Assembly (NCBI GenBank): GCA_964475595.1
Contig: CAYYXG010000006.1
Coordinates: forward strand, 1-64,000
DNA: 64,000 bases
Direction of reading: 5' to 3'
DNA from: RGEC01 sp964475595
Lineage (GTDB): Bacteria > Bacteroidota > Bacteroidia > NS11-12g > UBA955
Shown here: positions 56,233 through 64,000 of the stretch, in pieces
How the letters are laid out: each line of letters starts with the position of its first letter
Position numbering within the stretch: position 1 is the stretch's first letter
Position numbers and translations under genes: made by a program
Notes under the pieces: generated by a model
Database searches by the model: none
What the model was told of the DNA's origin: nothing
The model's input: only the letters and a program-made list of their open reading frames with translations

Positions 56233-56240
56233 CGAAAATA
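56233..56240 (-). promoter_or_regulatory. Variant -7 box TATTTTCG for the second TonB receptor
   Basis: One base off TAnnTTTG on the minus strand, 9 nt before the ATG at 56223. Confidence 0.4.
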
Positions 56241-56261
56241 CGGAATTTGATTGGCATCATT

Positions 56262-56269
56262 TAACTTTG
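56262..56269 (+). promoter_or_regulatory. -7 promoter box TAACTTTG for the PRiA4_ORF3-like gene
   Basis: Exact TAnnTTTG, 7 nt before the ATG at 56277. It is 21 bp from the oppositely directed variant box of the TonB receptor. Confidence 0.5.
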
Positions 56270-56276
56270 CGTCGGC

Positions 56277-56912
56277 ATGATATATCGTTTTAAAGTTTGG
56301 TTTGAAGATCTGGAAGACGTCATTAGGTGGATTGATATTAAACCGTCCCACACTTTTCTGGATTTTCATTACATTATCCAGGAATCTATCGGCTTTGATA
56401 AAAAAGAGCCCACTTCTTTCTATATCAGCGATGATAAATGGCGTAAACTCTTTGAGATATGCCTAGATGATATGGGAATGAATGACACGGAAAACCCTGA
56501 ACCCAAAGCCCTTATGAAGGATGCCAGACTGAGAGATTACATCAATGACCCTCATCAACGCTTTATTTACATTACCGATTTTCTCGCCATGTGGACCTTG
56601 AATTGTGAGTTGCAAATGATCACTGAAGATGCACCCAAAAAAGAATATCCATCAGTATTTCGCAGCGAAGGCAAATCCCCAAGACAACGGGAAGACAGTA
56701 GATTTAAAATGCTTGATGATAATGAGTTTGATGCCCTTGCAGCAAAAATACTCGCCGCAAAAACAGGCAAAAACATCATGGAGGGTGCAGAGGAAGAACT
56801 GCTGGATGAACCGGATGATGATGACGATGATGACTTGGGATTAAATGAATATGGGGATAGCCCTGATGATGAATTTGGCATGGATGGCTTCTCTGAAGTA
56901 AGCGATCAATAA
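56277..56912 (+). CDS. PRiA4_ORF3/IS1096-passenger-like protein with acidic tail
   Basis: 211 residues. The N-terminal part (IYRFKVWFEDLEDVIRW, TFLDFHYIIQESIGFDKKEPTSFYIS, FIYITDFLAMWTLNCEL) fits the plasmid pRiA4b ORF-3-like family, also described as an IS1096 passenger. In Bacteroidetes this gene is a chromosomal resident with no transposase nearby, as here. The C-terminus is strongly acidic, with eight or more Asp in a row region near residues 178-186 (PDDDDDDDLG). The function is unknown. It is followed 15 nt later by miaA, probably in one transcript. Confidence 0.7.
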   Translation: MIYRFKVWFEDLEDVIRWIDIKPSHTFLDFHYIIQESIGFDKKEPTSFYISDDKWRKLFEICLDDMGMNDTENPEPKALMKDARLRDYINDPHQRFIYITDFLAMWTLNCELQMITEDAPKKEYPSVFRSEGKSPRQREDSRFKMLDDNEFDALAAKILAAKTGKNIMEGAEEELLDEPDDDDDDDLGLNEYGDSPDDEFGMDGFSEVSDQ

Positions 56913-56927
56913 TATCGGGATAATCCG

Positions 56928-57842
56928 ATGAAGCCAAGAATAATTGCCTTAGCAGGCCCAACAGCTTCAGGGAAAACTGACATGGCCATCCACTTGGCCA
57001 AACGCCTAAATACAGAAATTGTTAGTTTCGACAGTAGGCAGTTTTATCATGAATTAGATATTGGGGTTGCTCGTCCTACACCCGAACAACTAAACCTTGC
57101 CACCCATCATTTTATTGCCTGCAAAAGCATTCACTCTCCCTACTCCGCTGCCTCTTTTGCTATTGATGCCCGTAAAAAAATTACGGATATTTTACAAAGC
57201 AAAGAATGTGTAATCCTTTGCGGTGGAACCGGTTTATACCTAAAAGCGTTATTGGAGGGACTCAGTCAATTACCGGAAATAACTCCAGGGGTAAGGGATA
57301 TGGTAGAAGCTACATGGAAAAGGGAGGGTCTAGAAGGATTGCACCGAATAATCAGACAAATAGATCCCGATGCATCCTTAATGCTGGAAATCCAAAATCC
57401 GGCCCGAATGAGGCGGGCTGCTGAATTACTTTTATCGACACAAAATCAAACGCTAAAAGAAATTTACAGTCATAAACAGGAACCCATACCCTTTGCGTGG
57501 AAAATGTATTATTTACATCCGGAACGAAGTGTTTTGTATAATCGGATAGACCTACGCACAGATGCTATGATTGCCAATGGCCTGCTGGATGAAGTATCAA
57601 AGCTGTTACCTATGAGTGATTTACCTCTGTTAAAAACCGTAGGGTACACGGAGTTATTTGCATATCTGAAAGGTAATATGACCTTACAAGATGCCATTAA
57701 TTTGATTAAACAACATACCCGAAATTATGCAAAACGACAGGTTACATGGTTTAAAAACAAGACCGCTGCCACTGCCATAATCCCTGAAAATGGGGCTGAT
57801 TTAATACTTAAAAATCTTTTTGATTATAAATCTGAATACTGA
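56928..57842 (+). CDS. miaA: tRNA dimethylallyltransferase
   Basis: 304 residues. P-loop GPTASGKT (10-17) for pyrophosphate binding, the family DSRQFYHELDIGVARPT (Asp35) and CGGTGLYLKALLEG, and a C-terminal LIKQHTRNYAKRQVTWFKNK. It adds the isopentenyl group to adenosine 37 in tRNAs that read UNN codons. The product would include tRNA-Leu(UAA) seen in this window. Its 3' end overlaps the convergent carbonic anhydrase gene by 19 bp. Confidence 0.95.
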   Translation: MKPRIIALAGPTASGKTDMAIHLAKRLNTEIVSFDSRQFYHELDIGVARPTPEQLNLATHHFIACKSIHSPYSAASFAIDARKKITDILQSKECVILCGGTGLYLKALLEGLSQLPEITPGVRDMVEATWKREGLEGLHRIIRQIDPDASLMLEIQNPARMRRAAELLLSTQNQTLKEIYSHKQEPIPFAWKMYYLHPERSVLYNRIDLRTDAMIANGLLDEVSKLLPMSDLPLLKTVGYTELFAYLKGNMTLQDAINLIKQHTRNYAKRQVTWFKNKTAATAIIPENGADLILKNLFDYKSEY

Positions 57843-58456
57843 TAAATAGGATCCACAGGACTACCGGGCTCTATGGTGCACACGGTTTTAATCAATCCAT
57901 CATCCAGTCCATAAACCCAGCCATGTATCATGGGTTTTTGATGATATTTCCATGCGCGTTGTACGATGCTGGTTTTCATCAGATTCTGCACCTGTTCATT
58001 CACATTGAGCTCAACCAGTCTTTCCAGACGCTTGTCTTCACTATCTAAATTCAAAATTTCATCTTTGTGCAATCGATAAACATCCTTGATATTCCTGAGC
58101 CATTTATTTAAAACACCCATGCTGTGATGGCTTAAAGCAGCTCTAACCCCTCCACAACCATAATGACCACAAACAATGATGTGCTTAACCTGAAGTTCTT
58201 CCACTGCATACTGCAATACACTCAGTAGGTTTAAATCGGTATGAACAACCATATTGGCAATATTTCTATGAACAAAAAGTTCGCCGGGCTCTGCACCCAC
58301 CACCTCATTTGCGGGTACACGACTATCCGAACACCCAATCCATAAGTAGTCAGGTTTCTGATCTTTAGCCATAGTTGAAAAGTAGGTCTGATCCAGCGAA
58401 CTTTTTTCCTGAGCCCAGGCCTTGTTTCCAAGTAGAAGCTTAATATATTCTTGCAT
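57824..58456 (-). CDS. can: Beta-class carbonic anhydrase
   Basis: 210 residues from ATG 58456. An upstream in-frame ATG at 58540 is inside the SulP gene and is not used. Zinc ligands are Cys42, His98 and Cys101, with Asp44 and Arg46 as the catalytic dyad (GCSDSRV, CGHYGCGG), the same numbers as E. coli Can. It interconverts CO2 and bicarbonate. The start lies inside the end of the SulP transporter gene (17-nt overlap), so the two are translated together: transporter brings bicarbonate, anhydrase balances it with CO2. Convergent with miaA. Confidence 0.95.
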   Translation of the reverse strand: MQEYIKLLLGNKAWAQEKSSLDQTYFSTMAKDQKPDYLWIGCSDSRVPANEVVGAEPGELFVHRNIANMVVHTDLNLLSVLQYAVEELQVKHIIVCGHYGCGGVRAALSHHSMGVLNKWLRNIKDVYRLHKDEILNLDSEDKRLERLVELNVNEQVQNLMKTSIVQRAWKYHQKPMIHGWVYGLDDGLIKTVCTIEPGSPVDPIYQYSDL

Positions 58457-59993
58457 GATCGTGTTTAAATAAAATGAGTTTTTGCTGATTGTTCTGAAAG
58501 CGATGTTCAATCTTGATGTTGTCAATTCCTTTTGACTCACAAAATTCTATCACAGATTCTCTAATATCTACATCGAGAAAGTTACACCGAGTGTAATCAA
58601 ATACAATATTCGTATCTGTAGGATCTACCTTTTCAAGTAATTCTTTAATGATGGATTTATTAAAAAATGTAACATCACCCACAAATCTTACCAGGTGGTG
58701 CTTGTCCATACTCACAGCAATAATGTGTTTTCTGTAATTTGACTTAAAAATAAATATGACACTTACCAATAGCCCAACTGATACTCCGATAAGCAAATCT
58801 GAAAAAAGGATGGCCACTACAGTGACCAGAAAGGGAAGAAAATTATTAATACCCTTTAGTCGCTGCTCCAGAAAAACATTCGGTTTGGCCAGCTTGTATC
58901 CAACATAAATCAATATGGCTGCCAGGGATGCTAATGGTATTTTTGATAATAATCCCGGGAATAGCCATACAGAAGAAGCCAGTAAAATCCCATGAAAAAT
59001 TGCACTCCATTTTGATTTGCCTCCTGCATTGATATTGGCACTGCTTCTTACAATTACTGCAGTAACAGGTAATCCACCCAGAATACCTGATGCCATATTT
59101 CCGACACCTTGTGCAACAAGCTCTCTATTGGTAGGTGTGATTTGATAATGGGGATCTAACTTATCAGTAGCTTCTATGCTTAACAATGTTTCAATGCTGG
59201 CTATTATGGCTATACTCAATCCCAGCAACCATACTTTAGGTTTTAAAAATGCACCCAAAGTAGGGAGCTGCCAATCAGCAATGACCTCATTTAAGTCCGG
59301 TATACTCACCAACTGATCTTTGTTCAGTTGCCATGCAGGTAAATATTGAACTGCCAGAAAATTAACAACCCCACCAAGAATAACCACGACCAATGGTGCC
59401 GGCAGCCATTTTGCATTAACTTTTAATTTATTTAAAAAAGGCTCCCATACAAACTGTAAAAGCAGCCCAAATCCCCCTAACATAACAGCCATAGGGGTGA
59501 AATTTTTAAGTGAAGAAATAATTTCGGTAAATGTATTCTCACCATCTTTTTGAAAAAATGATTCATCCCCCTCAAAATCTGCATCGTAACCCACCAGGTG
59601 AGGAATCTGTTTAAAAATAAGTAACAACCCAATGGCCACCAACAAGCCTTTAATAACCGCATTAGGAATAAAATGCCCCACTACTCCCGCTTTTACCAAA
59701 CCCAAAATCAGCTGTAAGAAACCTGCTATGATAACTGAAACGAGGAATGCATCAAACGAACCAATTTCTGTAATGCCTGATGCTACGGTAGCAATTAAAC
59801 CTGCCGCCGGACCTGAAACACTGAGGTTTGAACCGCTCAAATACCCTACTAGCACTCCCCCTATTATACCGGCAATGATACCGGAAATAACAGGAGCGCC
59901 AGAACCCAGTGCAATGCCCATGCACAAAGGCAAAGCCACAAGAAACACCACCACTGAGGCCGGCAAGTCTGATTTGATTATTGAGTTATTCAA
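58440..59993 (-). CDS. SulP-family anion transporter, probable bicarbonate
   Basis: 517 residues from a TTG start at 59993 (no in-frame ATG precedes the first helix MNNSIIKSDLPASVVVFLVA). About 10-12 transmembrane helices with SulP features: SGPAAGLIATVASG, PNAVIKGLLVAIGLL, the EATDKLDPHYQITPTNRELVAQGVGN segment and GGLPVTAVIVRSSANINAG. A C-terminal STAS domain (about 430-517) follows. Because it overlaps a carbonic anhydrase gene, bicarbonate is a more likely substrate than sulfate. Just upstream of the TTG on the coding strand is a run of seven C, unusual in a translation start region. Confidence 0.88.
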   Translation of the reverse strand: MNNSIIKSDLPASVVVFLVALPLCMGIALGSGAPVISGIIAGIIGGVLVGYLSGSNLSVSGPAAGLIATVASGITEIGSFDAFLVSVIIAGFLQLILGLVKAGVVGHFIPNAVIKGLLVAIGLLLIFKQIPHLVGYDADFEGDESFFQKDGENTFTEIISSLKNFTPMAVMLGGFGLLLQFVWEPFLNKLKVNAKWLPAPLVVVILGGVVNFLAVQYLPAWQLNKDQLVSIPDLNEVIADWQLPTLGAFLKPKVWLLGLSIAIIASIETLLSIEATDKLDPHYQITPTNRELVAQGVGNMASGILGGLPVTAVIVRSSANINAGGKSKWSAIFHGILLASSVWLFPGLLSKIPLASLAAILIYVGYKLAKPNVFLEQRLKGINNFLPFLVTVVAILFSDLLIGVSVGLLVSVIFIFKSNYRKHIIAVSMDKHHLVRFVGDVTFFNKSIIKELLEKVDPTDTNIVFDYTRCNFLDVDIRESVIEFCESKGIDNIKIEHRFQNNQQKLILFKHDHARIY

Positions 59994-60011
59994 GGGGGGG
60001 TATTTAGTAAT

Positions 60012-60038
60012 AAAAAACGGGCTTATTGCCCGTTTTTA
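60012..60038 (-). terminator. Terminator of the OmpA-like gene
   Basis: A/T-flanked CGGGC/GCCCG stem with a TTATT-type loop and T runs on both strands. It lies 20 nt after the stop at 60059 and separates that gene from SulP. Confidence 0.85.
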
Positions 60039-60058
60039 TTACTATTTCAACACATTGA

Positions 60059-61669
60059 TTAGCGACTTGATCTGGGTGTAGGGGGTAATACCGGTGCAGG
60101 TGCAGTCTTGGGTACTGCAGGCCTTGATCCTCCAAACTTAAACTCTATGCGGTTTTTATCTTCAGATTTGCAGGCAGCATCCACCACAATACGATCTCTG
60201 GTAATTCCAAATTGACTCACAAGGGCCTGAATGATTGCTTCGGTTCTGCATGACCCAACAACATCTCCTTTTTTACCGACATATAGCTTCTCTTTTTCGC
60301 CCACAGAACCGCAAATTACCAACTTCTTATCCGGACATTGCTTCATTTTATCCGCAATCATCATCATCACCACCTGGAATTCAGGCCTGATTTGACATTT
60401 ATTTGTTTCAAAAAACAATGAGGGAAAAGTCATATCATCGCAGTTACAGCAATTATTAACGATACTTCTTCCGCGTGCATCAACCATAGCGCCTATCGGG
60501 CTGTTTGGCTCAAGATCACGGTGATTGGGTATGTTATCTCCATCGGAATCAATCATTCGACCTTCTGCATCTACCTCTACACCCTTTTCCGAGAAAGGCT
60601 CTTTATCCTTGTAATCTGCAACACCATCACCATCGGAATCTACTGCGGTGCCATTGCCATACACATTTACTCCAGGCTCTGTGCTGTCATCTACATCAAA
60701 AAAGTCACTCACTCCGTCTCCATCTGTATCAGTGTATAACGTATCTACCCTGCGGTCGATGCGATTAACCTTCTCATAGATACTTTCGATGGGGCTTAAC
60801 CAATCATAATGCTGATTGCTTTTGCTACCAAATTTCCATGCTGCATAAACAGTCATGGTGCTGTATTGGTCGAACCAACGGTTTTGCCAGATGGCCGTAT
60901 TGTAAAGGTCGATGTCGTCTGTGCGCAAATAGGTTTGACGATAATCCAATCCAATGTCGAAATTCTTACCCAAATTGTGCTTAATCCCAAAACCAAAGGG
61001 AACATTCCAATGTCTTCCCTCCCAGCGATCTTCTACATCTTTTCCTACGTTTGGATTGGGAGTACCTTGTCCAAAATAATGATTCAGGTAATAATCCCCT
61101 CCAACATACAATCTCTGGTCATTGAATTTGGCCACAGAACGATAGGATCCCCAACCACCACCGATAAACAGATTGAATTGCGTTTTGCGCAAAGGACGAA
61201 GGAAGCTGATATTTCCGAGGGTGAAAACCATCTGTATGTTATAATCCTGAAAATTGCTTCTAAATCTAAAATAATCTTTATACAAGGTAGGGAATTGGAA
61301 ATCCCTGGCACCTCTTAGCACTCCCACATTGTATTCAGCACGCAAACCAAAGGTCTGTGAAACGCTATATTTAGCAAATGCTTTTGCATGCCAGCCGGGC
61401 TGAACCTTATCGGCATCGCCGAAAAACTGGGTAGAACCTCCACCCAAACCCACTGACCACTGCTTGGCCCTGCGATCCACAAAATAGGAAGTTACTGAAT
61501 ACTGTCCCGAATCTTTTTTTCGCTCTGTTTTGCCACTAGGCCATTTCTCCATCGCCGTTTCATGGTAATTAGCACCCGGCTTTTGCTTGAAATAGGGCTG
61601 TGCCGAAACACAGGCTATTGCTCCAATTACCAGAACTGCAGTGATGGATTTCTTATAAATATTTAGCAT
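60059..61669 (-). CDS. Outer-membrane OmpA-like protein with thrombospondin type-3 repeats
   Basis: 536 residues from ATG 61669 (signal peptide through VSAQ; an ATG 9 nt upstream is possible). Residues about 60-290 form a beta-barrel with repeated aromatic strands. Residues about 308-383 contain thrombospondin type-3 calcium loops (DTDGDGVSDFFDVDDS, DSDGDGVADYKD, DSDGDNIPNHRD). The C-terminal domain resembles OmpA (FFETNKCQIRPEF, IADKMKQCPDKKLVICG, KNRIEFKF) but has unusual cysteines (NCCNCDD) and weak peptidoglycan-binding motif. It probably links outer membrane and cell wall. A strong terminator follows. Confidence 0.8.
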   Translation of the reverse strand: MLNIYKKSITAVLVIGAIACVSAQPYFKQKPGANYHETAMEKWPSGKTERKKDSGQYSVTSYFVDRRAKQWSVGLGGGSTQFFGDADKVQPGWHAKAFAKYSVSQTFGLRAEYNVGVLRGARDFQFPTLYKDYFRFRSNFQDYNIQMVFTLGNISFLRPLRKTQFNLFIGGGWGSYRSVAKFNDQRLYVGGDYYLNHYFGQGTPNPNVGKDVEDRWEGRHWNVPFGFGIKHNLGKNFDIGLDYRQTYLRTDDIDLYNTAIWQNRWFDQYSTMTVYAAWKFGSKSNQHYDWLSPIESIYEKVNRIDRRVDTLYTDTDGDGVSDFFDVDDSTEPGVNVYGNGTAVDSDGDGVADYKDKEPFSEKGVEVDAEGRMIDSDGDNIPNHRDLEPNSPIGAMVDARGRSIVNNCCNCDDMTFPSLFFETNKCQIRPEFQVVMMMIADKMKQCPDKKLVICGSVGEKEKLYVGKKGDVVGSCRTEAIIQALVSQFGITRDRIVVDAACKSEDKNRIEFKFGGSRPAVPKTAPAPVLPPTPRSSR

Positions 61670-61690
61670 TCGATACAATCGTTAATGTTG

Positions 61691-61698
61691 CGAAAATA
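61691..61698 (-). promoter_or_regulatory. Variant -7 box TATTTTCG for the OmpA-like gene
   Basis: One base off TAnnTTTG on the minus strand, 21 nt before the ATG at 61669. Same octamer as at 56233-56240. Confidence 0.4.
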
Positions 61699-61768
61699 AT
61701 AGCCATCTATCAATCTACCAATAAAAAAAGTATGATTTTAGCCATAATATTAAATTTTGGCCTATATA

Positions 61769-63364
61769 CTAGACATAAAGGCTACCAAATGCATGATCAG
61801 TATCCTGATTTTCTATTAATATCTCAATAGGGTTTGTTTTATATTTCAATAAAAATTCAACCCATGACATTACCCTTTCCTGTGGCGATTTCTTATTAAA
61901 ATGGCTTTGTGATATTTTATTTAATCGATTAAAAACAGGTTCAAAAGCGGGTTGATTTTTAATGTCTGTCAAAACCCTCTTATTGGCCTTTTCAAGTTCA
62001 TTCAACCATATAGCATATTGTTCTCTAAGCTCTTTGATGTTTTTATATTTTACCCCAAAAAACATCTGTAATATTTTTTCAGATTGATTTTTTAATACTT
62101 CAATTTCCTCAGGTAATTTATTATCCCCTAAAATTCGGTTTTCCAATATTCTAGATGCATGTTCGAATCCTTCCCAAAGGGTTTTTTCATCAAGGTTCTT
62201 GGATCTAAGAAAGTCCTGAATTCTACCATCTAAGACAATATAAGAATCCCTAAGTAATAAAGCCGGTGCAGGTATTTTTTCCCGATCAAAAAGCGCATAT
62301 AATTGATGCCAATAATGTAATTCTGCGGGGCCGCAAACATAGGCCACATTGGGTAAAATCAACTGTTGGTAAACAGGCCTTAATAAGGCATTCGGACTCA
62401 CATTTTCGGGTGAGTTGCCTATCCATTCTTGCATTTCATTGTCTGACATGCGTTGGTGACCCGGGTTGAGTGCAAATCCCCCGTCCACTTTATCTATTCT
62501 CAGTCTCAGCCTGTTAACTATACAGAAAAAGTGGGTGCGTCTGGGATTTACTTGTGGCGCAAATCCACAATTTTTTAATTTTGAAGTTGAATACTGCAGG
62601 GCATTAAAAACTTGGTCGGTTTGAATATCCTTCAATGCCAAATCATTCAGTGCCAATTTGAGTTTTGGATGGTTTGCATCAATAATAATCAAACCGTAAT
62701 GACCGAATAAATCATTAAGAATGCATCGGGTAGCATCAGCCAGATTATTAAATTGGGTGTATGCCTTTTTAAAAACATGGAAAAGATCCAGTATTTCCGC
62801 AGGTAGGTTTTCCTTTTTCGCCAATTCCAGCCATTCATCCGATAACGTTTCAAGTCCTTCTGTGCTTAGATCTCCCGCTATACCCGATTCAGTAGTTTGC
62901 CAGCTATGCTTTTTGCCAAAAACCGATATTGCATTAATTTCTGCGATATCATGGTCTTCGGTTGCCATCCAAAAAACCGGTACGTAATAATTTTCAGGGT
63001 GTAATTCCTGTAATCTACGGGCCTGCCTTATCACTGAGGTAATCTTGTAAATAAAAAATAGGGGGCCTAAAAAGATGTGTATCTGTTGTCCTGTGGTAAT
63101 GGTAAACGTATTGGGTTGTCTGAGTTTTTCAATGGCGGTATTGACCGCTGTTGAAGTCTCGAGATTGGCATATTGGCTTTTCAGGATATCCGCAAGCTGA
63201 TTTCTCTTTTCAGCATCAAAATGGGTGTATAGACTTTGAACCTGGGGGATTTGCTTACAGGTAATCGGATAAACATCCAGCAGTTTATCGTCTTTTTTCA
63301 ACCAGGCATCCGTGAGTTTGTTGTAGTAACCCGCAGGCACATGCTTATGGCAGATTAGCTTCAT
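61769..63364 (-). CDS. bshC: Bacillithiol biosynthesis cysteine-adding enzyme
   Basis: 531 residues from ATG 63364, which overlaps the rimO stop as ATGA; a longer in-frame start upstream would lie in rimO. The BshC core is present: TTGQQIHIFLGPLFFIYKI, VPVFWMATEDHDIAEI and VYQQLILPNVAYVCGPAELHYW, with a C-terminal coiled coil (about 445-500). It joins cysteine to glucosaminyl-malate, the last step of bacillithiol synthesis. bshA and bshB are not in the window. A normal length and complete motifs suggest it is active. Confidence 0.92.
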   Translation of the reverse strand: MKLICHKHVPAGYYNKLTDAWLKKDDKLLDVYPITCKQIPQVQSLYTHFDAEKRNQLADILKSQYANLETSTAVNTAIEKLRQPNTFTITTGQQIHIFLGPLFFIYKITSVIRQARRLQELHPENYYVPVFWMATEDHDIAEINAISVFGKKHSWQTTESGIAGDLSTEGLETLSDEWLELAKKENLPAEILDLFHVFKKAYTQFNNLADATRCILNDLFGHYGLIIIDANHPKLKLALNDLALKDIQTDQVFNALQYSTSKLKNCGFAPQVNPRRTHFFCIVNRLRLRIDKVDGGFALNPGHQRMSDNEMQEWIGNSPENVSPNALLRPVYQQLILPNVAYVCGPAELHYWHQLYALFDREKIPAPALLLRDSYIVLDGRIQDFLRSKNLDEKTLWEGFEHASRILENRILGDNKLPEEIEVLKNQSEKILQMFFGVKYKNIKELREQYAIWLNELEKANKRVLTDIKNQPAFEPVFNRLNKISQSHFNKKSPQERVMSWVEFLLKYKTNPIEILIENQDTDHAFGSLYV

Positions 63365-64000
63365 GAAGCAACAATTTCGCCGTGAAGATCGTATGCGCCA
63401 TACCCCGTAATTCTCACATTGGCAAAATCTCCCACCCTCACATAATTTTTTTGCGCGGGAACCCACACTTCATTGTCTACTTCGGGCGAATCTGATTCAG
63501 TCCTACCAACAAAATGTTCACCTTCAAGTCTATCGAACAGTACTTTAACCACCTGGCCCATTTTATCGGCATTTTTTGCCTCACTGATACCCATTTGAAT
63601 TTCCATAACGGTTGCGGCCCTTTGCTCTTTCACTTCAGGTGCAATATCATCAGGCAAGGTATAGGCGTGCGTATTTTCTTCATGAGAATAAGTGAATACA
63701 CCGAGCCGATCGAATTGCTGCTGCTGAACAAAATCGCACAATGCTTCAAATTCAGCTTCGGTTTCACCGGGATGTCCCAATAAAAGGGTGGTTCTTATGG
63801 CTATGCCGGGAATGTCGTTGCGCAAATGACCCAGCAATTCCTCAGTGCGTTTGCGGGTAATTCCCCTTCTCATAATTTTCAGCATGTTGTCCGTAGCATG
63901 CTGAATGGGTATATCAAGGTACTTGCAAATATTGGGGCGCTCAGCCATTACAGGAATTACATCCATGGGAAACTGCGAGGGAAATGCATAATGCAAACGA
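63361..64000 (-). CDS. rimO: Ribosomal protein S12 methylthiotransferase RimO, N-terminus beyond window
   Basis: About 212 residues visible; the N-terminal and radical-SAM cysteine part lie to the right of the window. The visible part has RPNICKYLDIPIQHATDNML, TTLLLGHPGETEAEFEALC, RLGVFTYSHEENTHAY, and a TRAM-type end with RTESDSPEVDNEVWV. SPEVDNEV distinguishes RimO from MiaB. It adds a methylthio group to Asp88-type aspartate of S12. The stop overlaps the bshC start by 4 nt (ATGA), so bshC is coupled to it. Confidence 0.92.
   Translation of the reverse strand, partial: RLHYAFPSQFPMDVIPVMAERPNICKYLDIPIQHATDNMLKIMRRGITRKRTEELLGHLRNDIPGIAIRTTLLLGHPGETEAEFEALCDFVQQQQFDRLGVFTYSHEENTHAYTLPDDIAPEVKEQRAATVMEIQMGISEAKNADKMGQVVKVLFDRLEGEHFVGRTESDSPEVDNEVWVPAQKNYVRVGDFANVRITGYGAYDLHGEIVAS

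Noticed and set aside
56277..56912. IS1096-passenger-like gene as evidence of an insertion sequence
   Set aside because: No transposase, inverted repeats or base-composition change nearby; the family is also resident in Bacteroidetes chromosomes.

Overview
The window is a piece of a Bacteroidota (Bacteroidetes) chromosome, probably from a draft or metagenome-derived scaffold, because it has four runs of exactly 100 N. The phylum call rests on several things seen together: Type IX secretion sorting tails on large exported proteins, a gliding-motility-type (CHU_C) C-terminal domain, TonB-dependent receptors with carboxypeptidase-regulatory N-termini (one paired with a DUF4249 lipoprotein), many lipoproteins, a BshC bacillithiol enzyme, a likely glycine-lipid acyltransferase pair, and a recurring TAnnTTTG promoter box upstream of genes that lack clear Shine-Dalgarno sequences. 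No phage, IS element, CRISPR array or plasmid module was seen; every gene reads as resident.

Layout. 1-4.9 kb: a left-truncated IgGFc-binding-type surface protein, divergent from an M16 zinc peptidase. 5.0-8.8 kb: gyrA and a TPR protein. 8.8-14.3 kb (minus): homogentisate dioxygenase, a 1134-residue BNR/PKD secreted protein and a small substrate-binding-fold protein. 14.4-22.0 kb (plus): a tightly coupled six-gene export operon with two related lipoproteins, a Tat-type DUF1501-like protein, a cytochrome c-like lipoprotein, a small lipoprotein and a giant CUB/CHU_C protein; this is the least ordinary locus here. 22.0-27.1 kb: a CDF metal transporter, an RqcH/NFACT protein and uvrA. 27.2-30.7 kb (minus): DUF4249 plus TonB receptor, and folB. 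30.8-37.4 kb (plus): glutaryl-CoA dehydrogenase, an unknown exported protein, a phosphohexomutase, a DUF2279 protein and the acyltransferase pair. 37.3-42.8 kb: a secreted subtilisin, a muramidase, tcdA, lipoproteins and tRNA-Leu. 42.9-46.1 kb: a polyprenyl-phosphate glycosyltransferase with a membrane GT-C/TPR partner. 46.1-53.9 kb: two metallo-beta-lactamase-fold proteins, map, a membrane pyrophosphatase with a cysteine-rich tail, and mutS. 53.9-64 kb: a second TonB receptor, an IS1096-passenger-like protein, miaA, a SulP transporter/carbonic anhydrase operon, an OmpA-like protein, bshC and a right-truncated rimO.

Genes that act together: SulP and carbonic anhydrase (inorganic carbon or pH); the two acyltransferases (amino-acid lipids); GT2 and GT-C (lipid-linked sugar transfer); TonB receptor and DUF4249 lipoprotein (uptake); gyrA, uvrA and mutS (genome maintenance, in separate places); map, tcdA, miaA, rimO and rqcH (translation quality and modification).

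Sequence-level points: thirteen exact TAnnTTTG boxes lie just upstream of genes, five of them only 4-5 nt from the start codon, which suggests leaderless mRNAs. Several genes appear to start at TTG. One N gap is flanked by the same 55 bases and looks like an assembler artefact inside an intact TPR gene. There is no stretch over 300 bases without a gene.
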